From JAFAGX01 sp035623255 (GTDB lineage Bacteria > Acidobacteriota > Terriglobia > Terriglobales > Acidobacteriaceae), in NCBI GenBank assembly GCA_035623255.1, contig DASPTU010000114.1:1-64000 (forward strand): 64,000 bases of DNA, in the 5' to 3' direction. A model generated the notes under the pieces. That model searched no databases and had not been told where the DNA came from. It saw only the letters and a list, made by a program, of their open reading frames with translations. Positions 1-7,708 of the stretch are shown one piece after another. The stretch's first letter is position 1. Each line of letters starts with the position of its first letter. The translations under genes and the position numbers were made by a program.

Positions 1-59
1 GCGTCCCGCTTACTCTGTTTGCTCCAGCGTAGGGTTTCCTGGAAGCCGTAGCGATGTCT

Positions 60-86
60 ACAATTTGTAAAAACATTGTCAACAAT
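60..86. promoter_or_regulatory. possible regulator site, repeated ACAAT/ATTGT pentamers
   Basis: Three copies of one pentamer in alternating orientation lie within 27 bases: ACAAT at 60-64, ATTGT at 75-79 and ACAAT at 82-86. The last two form an inverted pair with a two-base spacer. The element sits about 180-210 bases before the response regulator gene and could be an operator for it. No convincing -35/-10 pair was seen nearby. The A/T-rich pentamer could recur by chance, so this is tentative. Confidence 0.2.
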
Positions 87-267
87 TCAGCACAGACCAC
101 GTCTAAACCCCCTGTGGAGAGTAAGCTTTGTGCAGGATTTCAAAAAAGGGCTGTTCTGATGAGGGGAGTGACAGGTTATGCGAGTTGAAGCAACCCGAGA
201 CGCGACAGGTCAGCGTATGCCAGGCAGTCTGGCGAAGGACTTCTCCCAGATCGGGCAGGGGTCGACT

Positions 268-948
268 ATGTCGGAGCGGATTCTAGTCGTCGAAGACGAC
301 CACGCCGTGCAAAAGGCGCTGAAACGCCTTTTCGAAACTGAGGGATTTGTGACGGAGATCATAGGGGATGGTAGGGCTGCCCTGGAGGCATTCCGCAAAA
401 TAACCCCGTCGGTAATTGTTCTTGATCTGCGTTTGCCACTACTGTCGGGCCGCGATGTCTGCCGCGAAATCAAACAACAGGCGCCTTCAATTCCAATCAT
501 TGTTTTAAGTGCGGCGAGCGATGTCTCCGACAAGGTATTGTTGCTTGAACTGGGTGCCGACGACTACGTCACAAAACCGTTCAGCCCGCGTGAGCTTTTG
601 GCGCGCGTACGCGCGGCGTTGCGGCGCAATGTGCGCAAGGATGCAGGCGAAGTGGCGGTTTTTGATGGCATTTCAGTCGACTTCACCAAGATGGAAGTTA
701 CGCGCAACGGCGAAGCAGTGATTTTGACCGCGCAAGAGTTCAAGACCTTGAAATTCATGGTGCAGAACGCCGAACGAGTAATCACCAGAGACGAATTGCT
801 CAATGAGGTGTGGGGATATCAGAATTATCCCACCACTCGCACCGTGGACAATCACATCCTGAAGCTGCGCCAGAAGCTGGAGCGGGATCCTGCTAATCCC
901 ATGCACTTTCGCACTGTACACGGTGTAGGTTACAAGTTTGTGCGGTAA
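268..948 (+). CDS. OmpR/PhoB-family response regulator
   Basis: A 226-residue transcription factor of the OmpR/PhoB class, controlled by phosphorylation. An N-terminal receiver (residues 3-115) has the acidic pair D10/D11, phosphoacceptor D53 and the switch Lys-Pro at K103-P104. A C-terminal winged-helix DNA-binding domain (about 130-226) ends in the family-typical GVGYKFVR. I chose the ATG at 268, preceded by an AGGGG-type SD, because the receiver fold starts there and the length is normal. An upstream in-frame ATG at 178 also has a purine-rich SD and would add 30 residues of no recognisable domain. A histidine kinase gene follows 57 bases later on the same strand and is the obvious partner. 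Confidence 0.93.
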   Translation: MSERILVVEDDHAVQKALKRLFETEGFVTEIIGDGRAALEAFRKITPSVIVLDLRLPLLSGRDVCREIKQQAPSIPIIVLSAASDVSDKVLLLELGADDYVTKPFSPRELLARVRAALRRNVRKDAGEVAVFDGISVDFTKMEVTRNGEAVILTAQEFKTLKFMVQNAERVITRDELLNEVWGYQNYPTTRTVDNHILKLRQKLERDPANPMHFRTVHGVGYKFVR

Positions 949-1005
949 GTCCAAGGCGCATGCGGTAAACTGCAAGCCGTCGCAAGCCAAGGAAAGCAGG
1001 ACCTC

Positions 1006-2808
1006 ATGAAACTTCGTCTTCGCACCAAGTTTCTGTTGTCCATGCTCCTGATTTCTGCAGGCCTTACTGCAACCAGCCTTCTATTGGTTCGTCACAGCGT
1101 TCAGGGACAGATCAAACGAGAAATCTTCGCCGACCTGCGCAACTCGGTTACTACATTCCAGAACTTCCAGCAAATGCGTGAACTCACGCTGACCCATTCA
1201 GCGGAGCTACTTGCCTACCAACCGCTTCTGCGCTCTCTCATGACCGCACCCGACGAAGCGACCATTCAGGACTCTTCAACCTCGTGGTGGCGATTGGCGG
1301 GCAGCGATCTATTTGTGCTGGTGGATCGGGCGGGTCGAGTTGTCGCTCTGCATGCCACCACTTCCGGTTTTACCAGAGAAATGGCGCAACGGTCGCTCGC
1401 CACCGCTTTTGATGAGGAAGGTTCAGCCCAGTGGTGGTTTGGTTCCCAGCACCTGTACCAGGTGTTTATCAAACCGATCTATTTCGGTTCCGAATCGGAA
1501 AACCGGCTGCTGGGACTGGTTGTGCTGGGATATGAAATCGATGATCGCGTTGCTTCACAGGTCAGCCGCATCGCCGCCAGCCAGGTGGCCTTTTACTACG
1601 GAGATGTCATCGTCAAGAGCACTCTGAACCCAACCCAGGAAGCGGAACTGGCGAGCCGCCCGATTGTCCGCTCCGGCCGAGCGGTTGATCCCGAGGAATT
1701 GCAATTGGGGGATGAGCGCTTTCTGGGCACCTCGTTGGAGCTGGCGTCCGGCAAAGAGCCTTCAGTGCGATTAAGCGTGCTGAAATCATTCGATCAGGCC
1801 ACCGCGTTCCTCGACAACCTGAATCGGTTACTGCTGGCCCTCGGACTCGCAGCGGTTGCGGGCGGAAGCGCCCTGGTATTTTTCATATCGCATACATTCA
1901 CGCGACCCTTGGGAAGCTTGGTGGCAGGTGTGCGCGCGCTGGAGAAGGGTGACTTCAACTATTCGCTGGATGCGCGCGGTGGTGATGAGGTGGCCGAGGT
2001 CACCGGCGCATTTAATCGCATGCGCGCTAGCCTGCTCAAGACGCAGCAGGAACTCCTGGAGGCGGAACGTCTGGCGACCATCGGGCGGATGGCCAGCTCG
2101 ATCTCGCATGACCTCCGGCATTCGTTGGCGGCGGTTGTAGCCAATGCCGAATTCCTGCTGGAGAGCCGCCTCTCTACCGACCAGCGCGAGGAGTTGTATC
2201 AGGAAGTTCGAATCGCAGTGAACCAGATGACGGAACTGATCGATTCCTTGCTGGAGTTTTCGCGTACCCGGGAATCGCTGCGTCTGACCTTTGGAAACGT
2301 GAAGGATTCGGTTGAGCGGGTTGTTCAAACTATCCGCACGCACCCGCGCTTCCATCCCGCAAGAATCAATGTCCGCGAGGAGGGCGACTGTAGGGGATGG
2401 TACGACAGTAGGAAACTGGAGCGGGCTTTGTACAACCTCCTGCTCAATGCTTGTGAAGCGATACCCAGCCGCGACGGACGCATCAGTATTGACCTGATTC
2501 AGGTACCTGACGGAGTACAAATCCGCCTTGCCGATAATGGACACGGTATTCCTGAATCCATTCGGGGAAAGCTTTTTGAGCCGTTCGTCAGTGTAGGCAA
2601 AGAGAACGGCACCGGACTTGGACTGACGGTGGTGCAGAAAATTATCCAGGATCATGGGGGTGAGATTGTCGTGGAGAGCACCTCGGAAACGGGAACGGTG
2701 TTCCGGCTCACACTCCCGCTGGCTTCGGCTTCCATCCACGCGAACGTTCGAGAAGCCAGAGTAGAGATGCCCCCGCTAGCTCCGACGAAGAGCGCGCCGA
2801 TACAGTAG
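1006..2808 (+). CDS. membrane sensor histidine kinase (HAMP-HisKA-HATPase)
   Basis: A 600-residue inner-membrane kinase, the likely partner of the preceding response regulator. TM1 is at about residues 8-28. A roughly 240-residue periplasmic sensor region follows, then TM2 at about 274-294 and a HAMP linker at about 295-347. The dimerisation/phosphoacceptor helix has the H-box SISHDLRHSL with His368. The ATPase domain has an N-box (NLLLNACEA), a DNGHGIP G1 box near 510 and a GTGLGL G2 box near 535. The ATG at 1006 has an AGGA-type SD. The periplasmic part could be a dCACHE-type fold, but I cannot assign it firmly. The C-terminal 40 residues look disordered. The ligand is unknown; the porin and oxygenase genes downstream suggest a small organic molecule. 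Confidence 0.92.
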   Translation: MKLRLRTKFLLSMLLISAGLTATSLLLVRHSVQGQIKREIFADLRNSVTTFQNFQQMRELTLTHSAELLAYQPLLRSLMTAPDEATIQDSSTSWWRLAGSDLFVLVDRAGRVVALHATTSGFTREMAQRSLATAFDEEGSAQWWFGSQHLYQVFIKPIYFGSESENRLLGLVVLGYEIDDRVASQVSRIAASQVAFYYGDVIVKSTLNPTQEAELASRPIVRSGRAVDPEELQLGDERFLGTSLELASGKEPSVRLSVLKSFDQATAFLDNLNRLLLALGLAAVAGGSALVFFISHTFTRPLGSLVAGVRALEKGDFNYSLDARGGDEVAEVTGAFNRMRASLLKTQQELLEAERLATIGRMASSISHDLRHSLAAVVANAEFLLESRLSTDQREELYQEVRIAVNQMTELIDSLLEFSRTRESLRLTFGNVKDSVERVVQTIRTHPRFHPARINVREEGDCRGWYDSRKLERALYNLLLNACEAIPSRDGRISIDLIQVPDGVQIRLADNGHGIPESIRGKLFEPFVSVGKENGTGLGLTVVQKIIQDHGGEIVVESTSETGTVFRLTLPLASASIHANVREARVEMPPLAPTKSAPIQ

Positions 2809-2900
2809 CGCTACCCAGCGTGCCGAAATCCCGGTCCAAAGTTTTTGTGTCAGGTGGGACAAAGAAATTCGTTGGATCCAGGTTTTCAACGGAGGCACTT

Positions 2901-4484
2901 GTGAAGCGGAGCGATGCATTTTCCGTAGCCTTTCGAAGGGCCGTCATGATCAGCGGGTTGCTCCTGCTTGCAGGCAGCCGCGCGTCGGGGCAGACGCCAG
3001 TTCCCGGAGGCACTTCGTCCTCTGATGCGGCTGTAACAGCTGCCGTGCGCGAGTTGCAGCAGCAGGTCACCGAGCTTCGAGCGGCCATCGCTGAAATGCG
3101 CTCAGAGGCAGAACAGTACCGTGCCGAAACGGCAGAGTTGCGCCATGAACTGCAGGCCATGCGTGGAGACGGGGAAGCACTGACCGCTCAGGCGAATCCG
3201 GGCATTGTTGCAACACCTGCAACAGTGGGTTCCGTAACCATGGCCGAACAAGGCTTCCCGATTGCACAACGAGTCGCGAACCTGGAGGAAACTACGCAGT
3301 TGCTCGACAGCAAGCTCCAAGACCAATATCAGGCGAAGGTCGAAAGCGCGTCGAAGTATCGAGTGAGGCTATCCGGAATTGTCCTGCTGAATCTGTTCAG
3401 CAACCGCGGTACCACAGACAACACGGACATTCCGAGCATCGTTTATGGGCCAAACCAGGGGAACGGAAATTTCGGGGCGACCATGCGCCAGTCGGAAATC
3501 GGTCTTGAGGCCTTTGGCCCGACTCTGGCCGGAGCAAAGACTTCTGCGAACCTTCAGGCCGATTTTGCCGGCGGCTTTCCCAACGTGTGGAACGGTGTGA
3601 ATTCAGGCATCTTCCGGCTGCGCATCGCCAGCATGCGGATGGATTGGTCAAACACCTCGGTAGTAGCCGGGCAAGATGATTTGTTCATCTCGCCCTTATC
3701 GCCCACTTCGTTTGCGTCTTTGGCAGTTCCAGCTTTCAACTATGCCGGCAACCTGTGGGCATGGACTCCACAGGTGCGGGTAGAGCATCGGTTCGATATA
3801 TCGGATGCCCAGAGCATTAAGGTTCAGGCGGGAGTCCTGGACAATCTGACCGGCGAGTTCCCTGGCTACAGCGACTTTCGGGTGCCTGGACCAGGCGAAA
3901 ACTCCGGCCAGCCGGCATTCGGAGTTCGGACCGGGTGGACGACAGCGATCTTTGGTAAGCCGCTAACCCTGGGGGCTGCCGGTTATTTCAGCCGCCAGAA
4001 TTGGGGTTTTGGGCACTATGTGAACGGTTGGGCCGGCTTGACCGACTGGGAAGTACCGATTCTCTCGAGGGTAAGCCTTACCGGCGAGTTTTATCGTGGG
4101 CGGGCGGTTGGCGGAATCGGTGGAGGAATCAGCCAAAGCGTAGTATTTCTTGGCCAGCCTGGGGTTGCTTCCACCGCTGTACGTGGCCTTGACTCGATCG
4201 GCGGGTGGTCGCAAGTGAAATTCCGCGCCAACCGCAAGCTCGAGTTTAACGCTGGTGTGGGTGTCGATAATCCCACTACTTCCGAAGTAGAGGCCGCAGC
4301 GCCTAGTGAAGCCTATCTGGGGCCTTTATATGTTCAGAACCGAAGCGGACTCATCAATTTCGTGTACCGGCCAAAGTCGAGTCTCCTGTTCTCCACCGAG
4401 TACAGATACCTGCAGTCGTTCAAGCTGTACAGCGTGAATAATTCTGCGCAACAAGTGAACATGATGATGGGGGTTCTGTTTTGA
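2901..4484 (+). CDS. DcaP-like coiled-coil outer-membrane porin
   Basis: An exported protein of about 527 residues. A hydrophobic signal segment (MISGLLLLAGSRASGQ) precedes a heptad-rich coiled coil of about 50 residues (AVRELQQQVTELRAAIAEM...), then about 390 residues of alternating polar/aromatic beta strands ending in a C-terminal Phe (MMMGVLF), typical of an outer-membrane barrel. Coiled coil plus barrel is the layout of DcaP-type trimeric porins, which in Acinetobacter take up dicarboxylates. The assignment rests on layout and sequence style. I prefer the GTG at 2901 because GGAGG lies at 2891-2895 and it gives a sensible signal peptide; the longest frame opens at 2820 with 27 extra unlikely residues. 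The stop overlaps the start of the cupredoxin gene, implying translational coupling. Confidence 0.75.
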   Translation: MKRSDAFSVAFRRAVMISGLLLLAGSRASGQTPVPGGTSSSDAAVTAAVRELQQQVTELRAAIAEMRSEAEQYRAETAELRHELQAMRGDGEALTAQANPGIVATPATVGSVTMAEQGFPIAQRVANLEETTQLLDSKLQDQYQAKVESASKYRVRLSGIVLLNLFSNRGTTDNTDIPSIVYGPNQGNGNFGATMRQSEIGLEAFGPTLAGAKTSANLQADFAGGFPNVWNGVNSGIFRLRIASMRMDWSNTSVVAGQDDLFISPLSPTSFASLAVPAFNYAGNLWAWTPQVRVEHRFDISDAQSIKVQAGVLDNLTGEFPGYSDFRVPGPGENSGQPAFGVRTGWTTAIFGKPLTLGAAGYFSRQNWGFGHYVNGWAGLTDWEVPILSRVSLTGEFYRGRAVGGIGGGISQSVVFLGQPGVASTAVRGLDSIGGWSQVKFRANRKLEFNAGVGVDNPTTSEVEAAAPSEAYLGPLYVQNRSGLINFVYRPKSSLLFSTEYRYLQSFKLYSVNNSAQQVNMMMGVLF

Positions 4485-5212
4485 TTAAGAGTCTTGCTGT
4501 GGTGTGCATTAGCCTGTTGACGACGACGCTGGCCTCGTCCGGGAGGAGCTTCGCGCAACAAACAACTGTGACCGCATCAGTTGCCGTGAAACACGGTAAG
4601 GGCAAATCCCGTGACGCGAGCAATGTTGTGCTGTGGCTTACGCCGACGGAAGGCAGCGCGCTTCCCCCCCCGGCGATCTCTCAGTCCTCTTCGCGAGCGA
4701 GACTGGTGCAGAGAAATAAGAGTTTTGAGCCGCACGTGCTGGTCGTTCGCGTTGGATCGCTGGTCCAGTTTCCTAACCGCGACCCCTTCTTTCACAATGT
4801 TTTTTCGCTTTTCGAGGGTAAACGCTTTGACCTTGGCCTTTACGAGGCCGGAAGCACCCGCGATGTGCTTTTTGATAAGCCAGGAGTTTCCTACATCTTC
4901 TGCAATATCCATGCTGAGATGAGTGCAGTAGTCGTAGCTGTGAACACGCCGTACTATGGCGTATCCGACCGGCGGGGGCAGGTGCTCATCCCCGATGTAG
5001 CGCTGGGCCGCTACACACTCCGCGTCTGGTACGAGGCCGCCTTGCCTGAGACTTTGAGCGCAATGACGCGCGAGGTCACGATTTCTGATTCCGCATCAAC
5101 CCTGGGAGTAGTACAAGTGCCAGCGACCGGCCTGCCGCAAGAACACAAGAACCTTTATGGGCGTGACTACACTCCACCAGCCCCAACAAGCCCAGCGTAC
5201 GAGCATCCGTAA
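4481..5212 (+). CDS. periplasmic cupredoxin with C-terminal carboxypeptidase-regulatory-like domain
   Basis: A 243-residue exported protein with a signal peptide at about 1-26. Residues 30-153 form a plastocyanin-like fold with a complete set of type-1 copper ligands: H105 in FFHNVF, then C141, H144 and M147 in the C-x2-H-x2-M loop CNIHAEM. Residues about 157-187 (RRGQVLIPDVALGRYTLRVW) resemble the small beta-sandwich of carboxypeptidase regulatory-like domains. The start is a TTG at 4481 that overlaps the TGA of the porin gene (TTGA), with GGGGG just upstream. Its likely role is periplasmic electron transfer or copper-dependent redox. Annotators sometimes call such proteins methylamine-utilisation-like, but no mau gene is here. 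Its electron partner is not known. Confidence 0.8.
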   Translation: MIKSLAVVCISLLTTTLASSGRSFAQQTTVTASVAVKHGKGKSRDASNVVLWLTPTEGSALPPPAISQSSSRARLVQRNKSFEPHVLVVRVGSLVQFPNRDPFFHNVFSLFEGKRFDLGLYEAGSTRDVLFDKPGVSYIFCNIHAEMSAVVVAVNTPYYGVSDRRGQVLIPDVALGRYTLRVWYEAALPETLSAMTREVTISDSASTLGVVQVPATGLPQEHKNLYGRDYTPPAPTSPAYEHP

Positions 5213-5288
5213 GCCAATTTCTTATCATGAGAGACAGTGTAAGATGCTTGCCGTAGACGGGATAAAGGCTCCGTCAAGGGACAAGCAT

Positions 5289-6419
5289 ATGCAATCGGTA
5301 AAGGAGATTCTCGCCAGCTACAACGACAGGGCGCCACTTTCAGAAGCCTCAACCATACCGGCCTCTTGGTACGTTGACACTCGGATCGCGGAACTCGAAA
5401 GGATGACTGTATTCAGCAAAACCTGGCAGATGGTTGACAGGACTGATCAAGTAGAAAAGCCAGGGCAGTTCGTGGCAGCCAATGTGGCCGGTGAGCCGAT
5501 TGTGGTGGTGCGCGGTAATGATGGCGTTCTTCGCGGTTTCTACAATGTTTGTCGACACCACGCGGCCGCGGTCGTCACTGAGCCTTGCGGCCAGGCGTCT
5601 CTGCTGCACTGCCCGTATCACGGCTGGAACTATGGATTGGACGGCTCGCTAAAAGGCATGCCGGAGTTCGACGGTGTAAAGGGCTTTGACCGTCAGCAAA
5701 ATGGTTTGGTTCCAATAAAGACGGACAGTTGGGAGAAGTTTGTGTTCGTCAATCTGGATCCTAAGTCCGCTTCACTGAGTGAGTTTCTCGGCGGAATTGT
5801 GAAGAGAGTTGCGCCTCTGGGAGTGACTAAGCTGCACTACTTTGACACTCGCGTATACGACATCGCTTGCAACTGGAAAGTTTTCGTGGACAACTATCTC
5901 GATGGCGGTTATCACGTCCCGCATTTGCACAAAGGTTTGAGTTCTGTCCTGGATTACAAGGAGTACACCATCGAGAACGAAGACCGTTACTGCCTGCAAT
6001 CAAGTCCGATGGTGGCTTCGGATGAAGACAAGTCGACGGGAGCCACACGCAAAGGCGACCGCGCATGGTATTTCTGGCAATATCCCAACCTCATGATCAA
6101 CTGCTACGAAGGCTACATGGATACCAACCTCGTCTTGCCAATCGACGTTGATCACTGCCGAGTGATTTTTGACTTTTATTTTGCGGATATCAGCGAGGCC
6201 CGGCGCGCTCACAACGAAGAGAGTGTTGCGGTTGGGGCTCGCGTGCAGGATGAGGATTTGGGAATCTGCGAGGCAGTTCAGCGCGGGCTGAAGTCACGAG
6301 CCTATGGTGCCGGAAGACTTTCTGTTCGGCGAGAAGCAGGCGAGCACCTCTTCCATCGTCTTCTAGCTGCGGACTTAAAAGCAGGAGCACGGATAACCGA
6401 GACCGCGGCGGCTGATTAG
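5289..6419 (+). CDS. Rieske-type aromatic-ring-hydroxylating/amine oxygenase, alpha subunit
   Basis: A non-haem iron oxygenase terminal component of about 376 residues. The Rieske [2Fe-2S] site is complete (C88-x-H90 ... C108-x2-H111; CRHHAAAV and HCPYHGWNYG). The mononuclear iron site is in DNYLDGGYHVPHLH (D201/N202 bridge region, H209, H212), and the C-terminal LSVRREAGEHLFHRLL block is typical of the family. Single-subunit relatives include choline, carnitine and glycine-betaine monooxygenases. No beta subunit, ferredoxin or reductase gene is adjacent, so the electron donor is unknown. I prefer ATG 5289 (AAGGG eight bases upstream); the frame is open back to 5157 within the cupredoxin gene, and ATG 5244 is an alternative. 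It follows the cupredoxin gene with only 76 bases between. Confidence 0.88.
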   Translation: MQSVKEILASYNDRAPLSEASTIPASWYVDTRIAELERMTVFSKTWQMVDRTDQVEKPGQFVAANVAGEPIVVVRGNDGVLRGFYNVCRHHAAAVVTEPCGQASLLHCPYHGWNYGLDGSLKGMPEFDGVKGFDRQQNGLVPIKTDSWEKFVFVNLDPKSASLSEFLGGIVKRVAPLGVTKLHYFDTRVYDIACNWKVFVDNYLDGGYHVPHLHKGLSSVLDYKEYTIENEDRYCLQSSPMVASDEDKSTGATRKGDRAWYFWQYPNLMINCYEGYMDTNLVLPIDVDHCRVIFDFYFADISEARRAHNEESVAVGARVQDEDLGICEAVQRGLKSRAYGAGRLSVRREAGEHLFHRLLAADLKAGARITETAAAD

Positions 6420-6438
6420 AAGTGATGGTCCGTCGTTA

Positions 6439-6485
6439 GGCGAGAAATTCAAGGTTAATCTGTTTACGCCTTAATCCTTCTCGCC
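6439..6485. repeat. inverted repeat between Rieske gene and nagA
   Basis: Perfect eight-base arms GGCGAGAA (6439-6446) and TTCTCGCC (6478-6485) flank an A/T-rich centre that can pair further (GGTTAA with TTAATCC, one bulge). There is no T-run on either side, so it is a poor rho-independent terminator. It sits 30-77 bases before nagA and could be an operator or a structured leader for the amino-sugar genes. Confidence 0.4.
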
Positions 6486-6515
6486 AGCTGGAAATCCGTT
6501 AAGATTATCCCTTTC

Positions 6516-7697
6516 ATGATCGCTTTGACCGCAACCCGTCTCTACACACCAGTGGAGTCCGTGGAACACCCGATCGTTCTTATGGATGGTGAGACGATTG
6601 CGGAAATCAGCTCAAGATTTTCACGTGAGATTCCGCATGGCGCTCAGTTGCTGGATTTCCCAAACGCCATCCTCGCTCCAGCATTCGTGGACATCCACAT
6701 ACATGGAGGTGCCGGCCATGATGTGATGAGTGCCGATGCGGGGGGAATGAGCGAGCTAGAGCGCCTTCTTGCCAGCCATGGAGTTGCCGCATATCTTCCG
6801 ACGACCGTTACTGCTCCCTTGGACCGAATCCTGTCCGCGCTCGACCATTTGGCAGCAGCAATTGAGGCGGCTGAGCAAAACGGAGAGGTTGAACCCCAAC
6901 GGGCGCAAGCCGTAGGAATTCACGTCGAAGGACCGTTTATCAGTCACATTCGCCGGGGAGTTCATCCACCAGCTTATCTCCTGCGACCAACGGTGGATCT
7001 GTTCGAACGCCTTTGGCAAGCGGCGCGAGGCCGTATTCGCCTTATGACAATTGCGCCGGAGTTGGAAGGCGCTAAGGAGGTTATTGCAGACGCGACCCGG
7101 CGTGGCGTGTGCGTCAGCCTCGGACATAGCAACGCGGACCTGGAAGCGACACGATGCGGGCTTGTTGCGGGAGCACGTCACTTTACGCATGGCTTTAATG
7201 CGATGCGTCCGCTGGATCATCGCGAACCAGGCATCGTTGGTCAAATGCTGACCGACCGGCAGGTTTCTGCGGACATCATTGCCGACGGCATTCATCTGAA
7301 TCCCACGATTGTTGATCTGTTTCTGAAGGCAAAAGGCCCGGACTTGGCCGTGCTGATCACCGATGCTATTGCCGCGACGGGGATGCCGGACGGCCGTTAT
7401 CGTTTGGGGACTCTCGAAGTGGAACTGAAGGATGGCCGATGCACAGCGGACGGGAGGCTGGCCGGCAGCGTATTGACCATGGATCGAGCGGTGCGCAATA
7501 TCATGCGATTTGCCCACTGGGAGTTACAGCATGCGTTACGCCCGGCGTCGCTGAACCCGGCGAAAGTCGCAGGCCTGACGAGCCGAGGCAGACTGGAAGC
7601 GGGATGCCGGGCTGATATCGTAGTGCTGGGCCTCGACGGACAAGTCAGGAGCACGATTTTGCGTGGCGCCGTATCCCAGGCTGTATCGACACGTTAA
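6516..7697 (+). CDS. nagA: N-acetylglucosamine-6-phosphate deacetylase
   Basis: A 393-residue amidohydrolase that removes acetate from GlcNAc-6-phosphate in the cytoplasm, giving glucosamine-6-phosphate for glycolysis or cell-wall recycling. Visible motifs are the metal-binding H61-x-H63 in VDIHIHGG, the catalytic-site Glu in HVEGPF, His in SLGHSNAD and HGFNAM, and the catalytic Asp in LITDAIAATG. Length matches the family. The SIS-domain isomerase/deaminase gene begins 11 bases downstream, so the two are almost certainly co-transcribed and act in sequence. No SD is obvious before the ATG. An inverted repeat lies just upstream and may regulate the pair. Confidence 0.93.
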   Translation: MIALTATRLYTPVESVEHPIVLMDGETIAEISSRFSREIPHGAQLLDFPNAILAPAFVDIHIHGGAGHDVMSADAGGMSELERLLASHGVAAYLPTTVTAPLDRILSALDHLAAAIEAAEQNGEVEPQRAQAVGIHVEGPFISHIRRGVHPPAYLLRPTVDLFERLWQAARGRIRLMTIAPELEGAKEVIADATRRGVCVSLGHSNADLEATRCGLVAGARHFTHGFNAMRPLDHREPGIVGQMLTDRQVSADIIADGIHLNPTIVDLFLKAKGPDLAVLITDAIAATGMPDGRYRLGTLEVELKDGRCTADGRLAGSVLTMDRAVRNIMRFAHWELQHALRPASLNPAKVAGLTSRGRLEAGCRADIVVLGLDGQVRSTILRGAVSQAVSTR

Positions 7698-7708
7698 GGA
7701 GCAAGATA

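Noticed and set aside
1828..2739. 303-codon open frame on the minus strand inside the first histidine kinase gene
   Set aside because: It lies wholly opposite a clearly coding kinase sequence, has no domain or SD, and reads as a codon-bias shadow.
5157..5288. N-terminal extension of the Rieske protein
   Set aside because: Overlaps the end of the cupredoxin gene, has no domain, and a good SD precedes the ATG at 5289.
6756..7517. 253-codon minus-strand frame opposite nagA
   Set aside because: Antisense shadow: the plus strand carries all nagA motifs and the minus product has no recognisable features.
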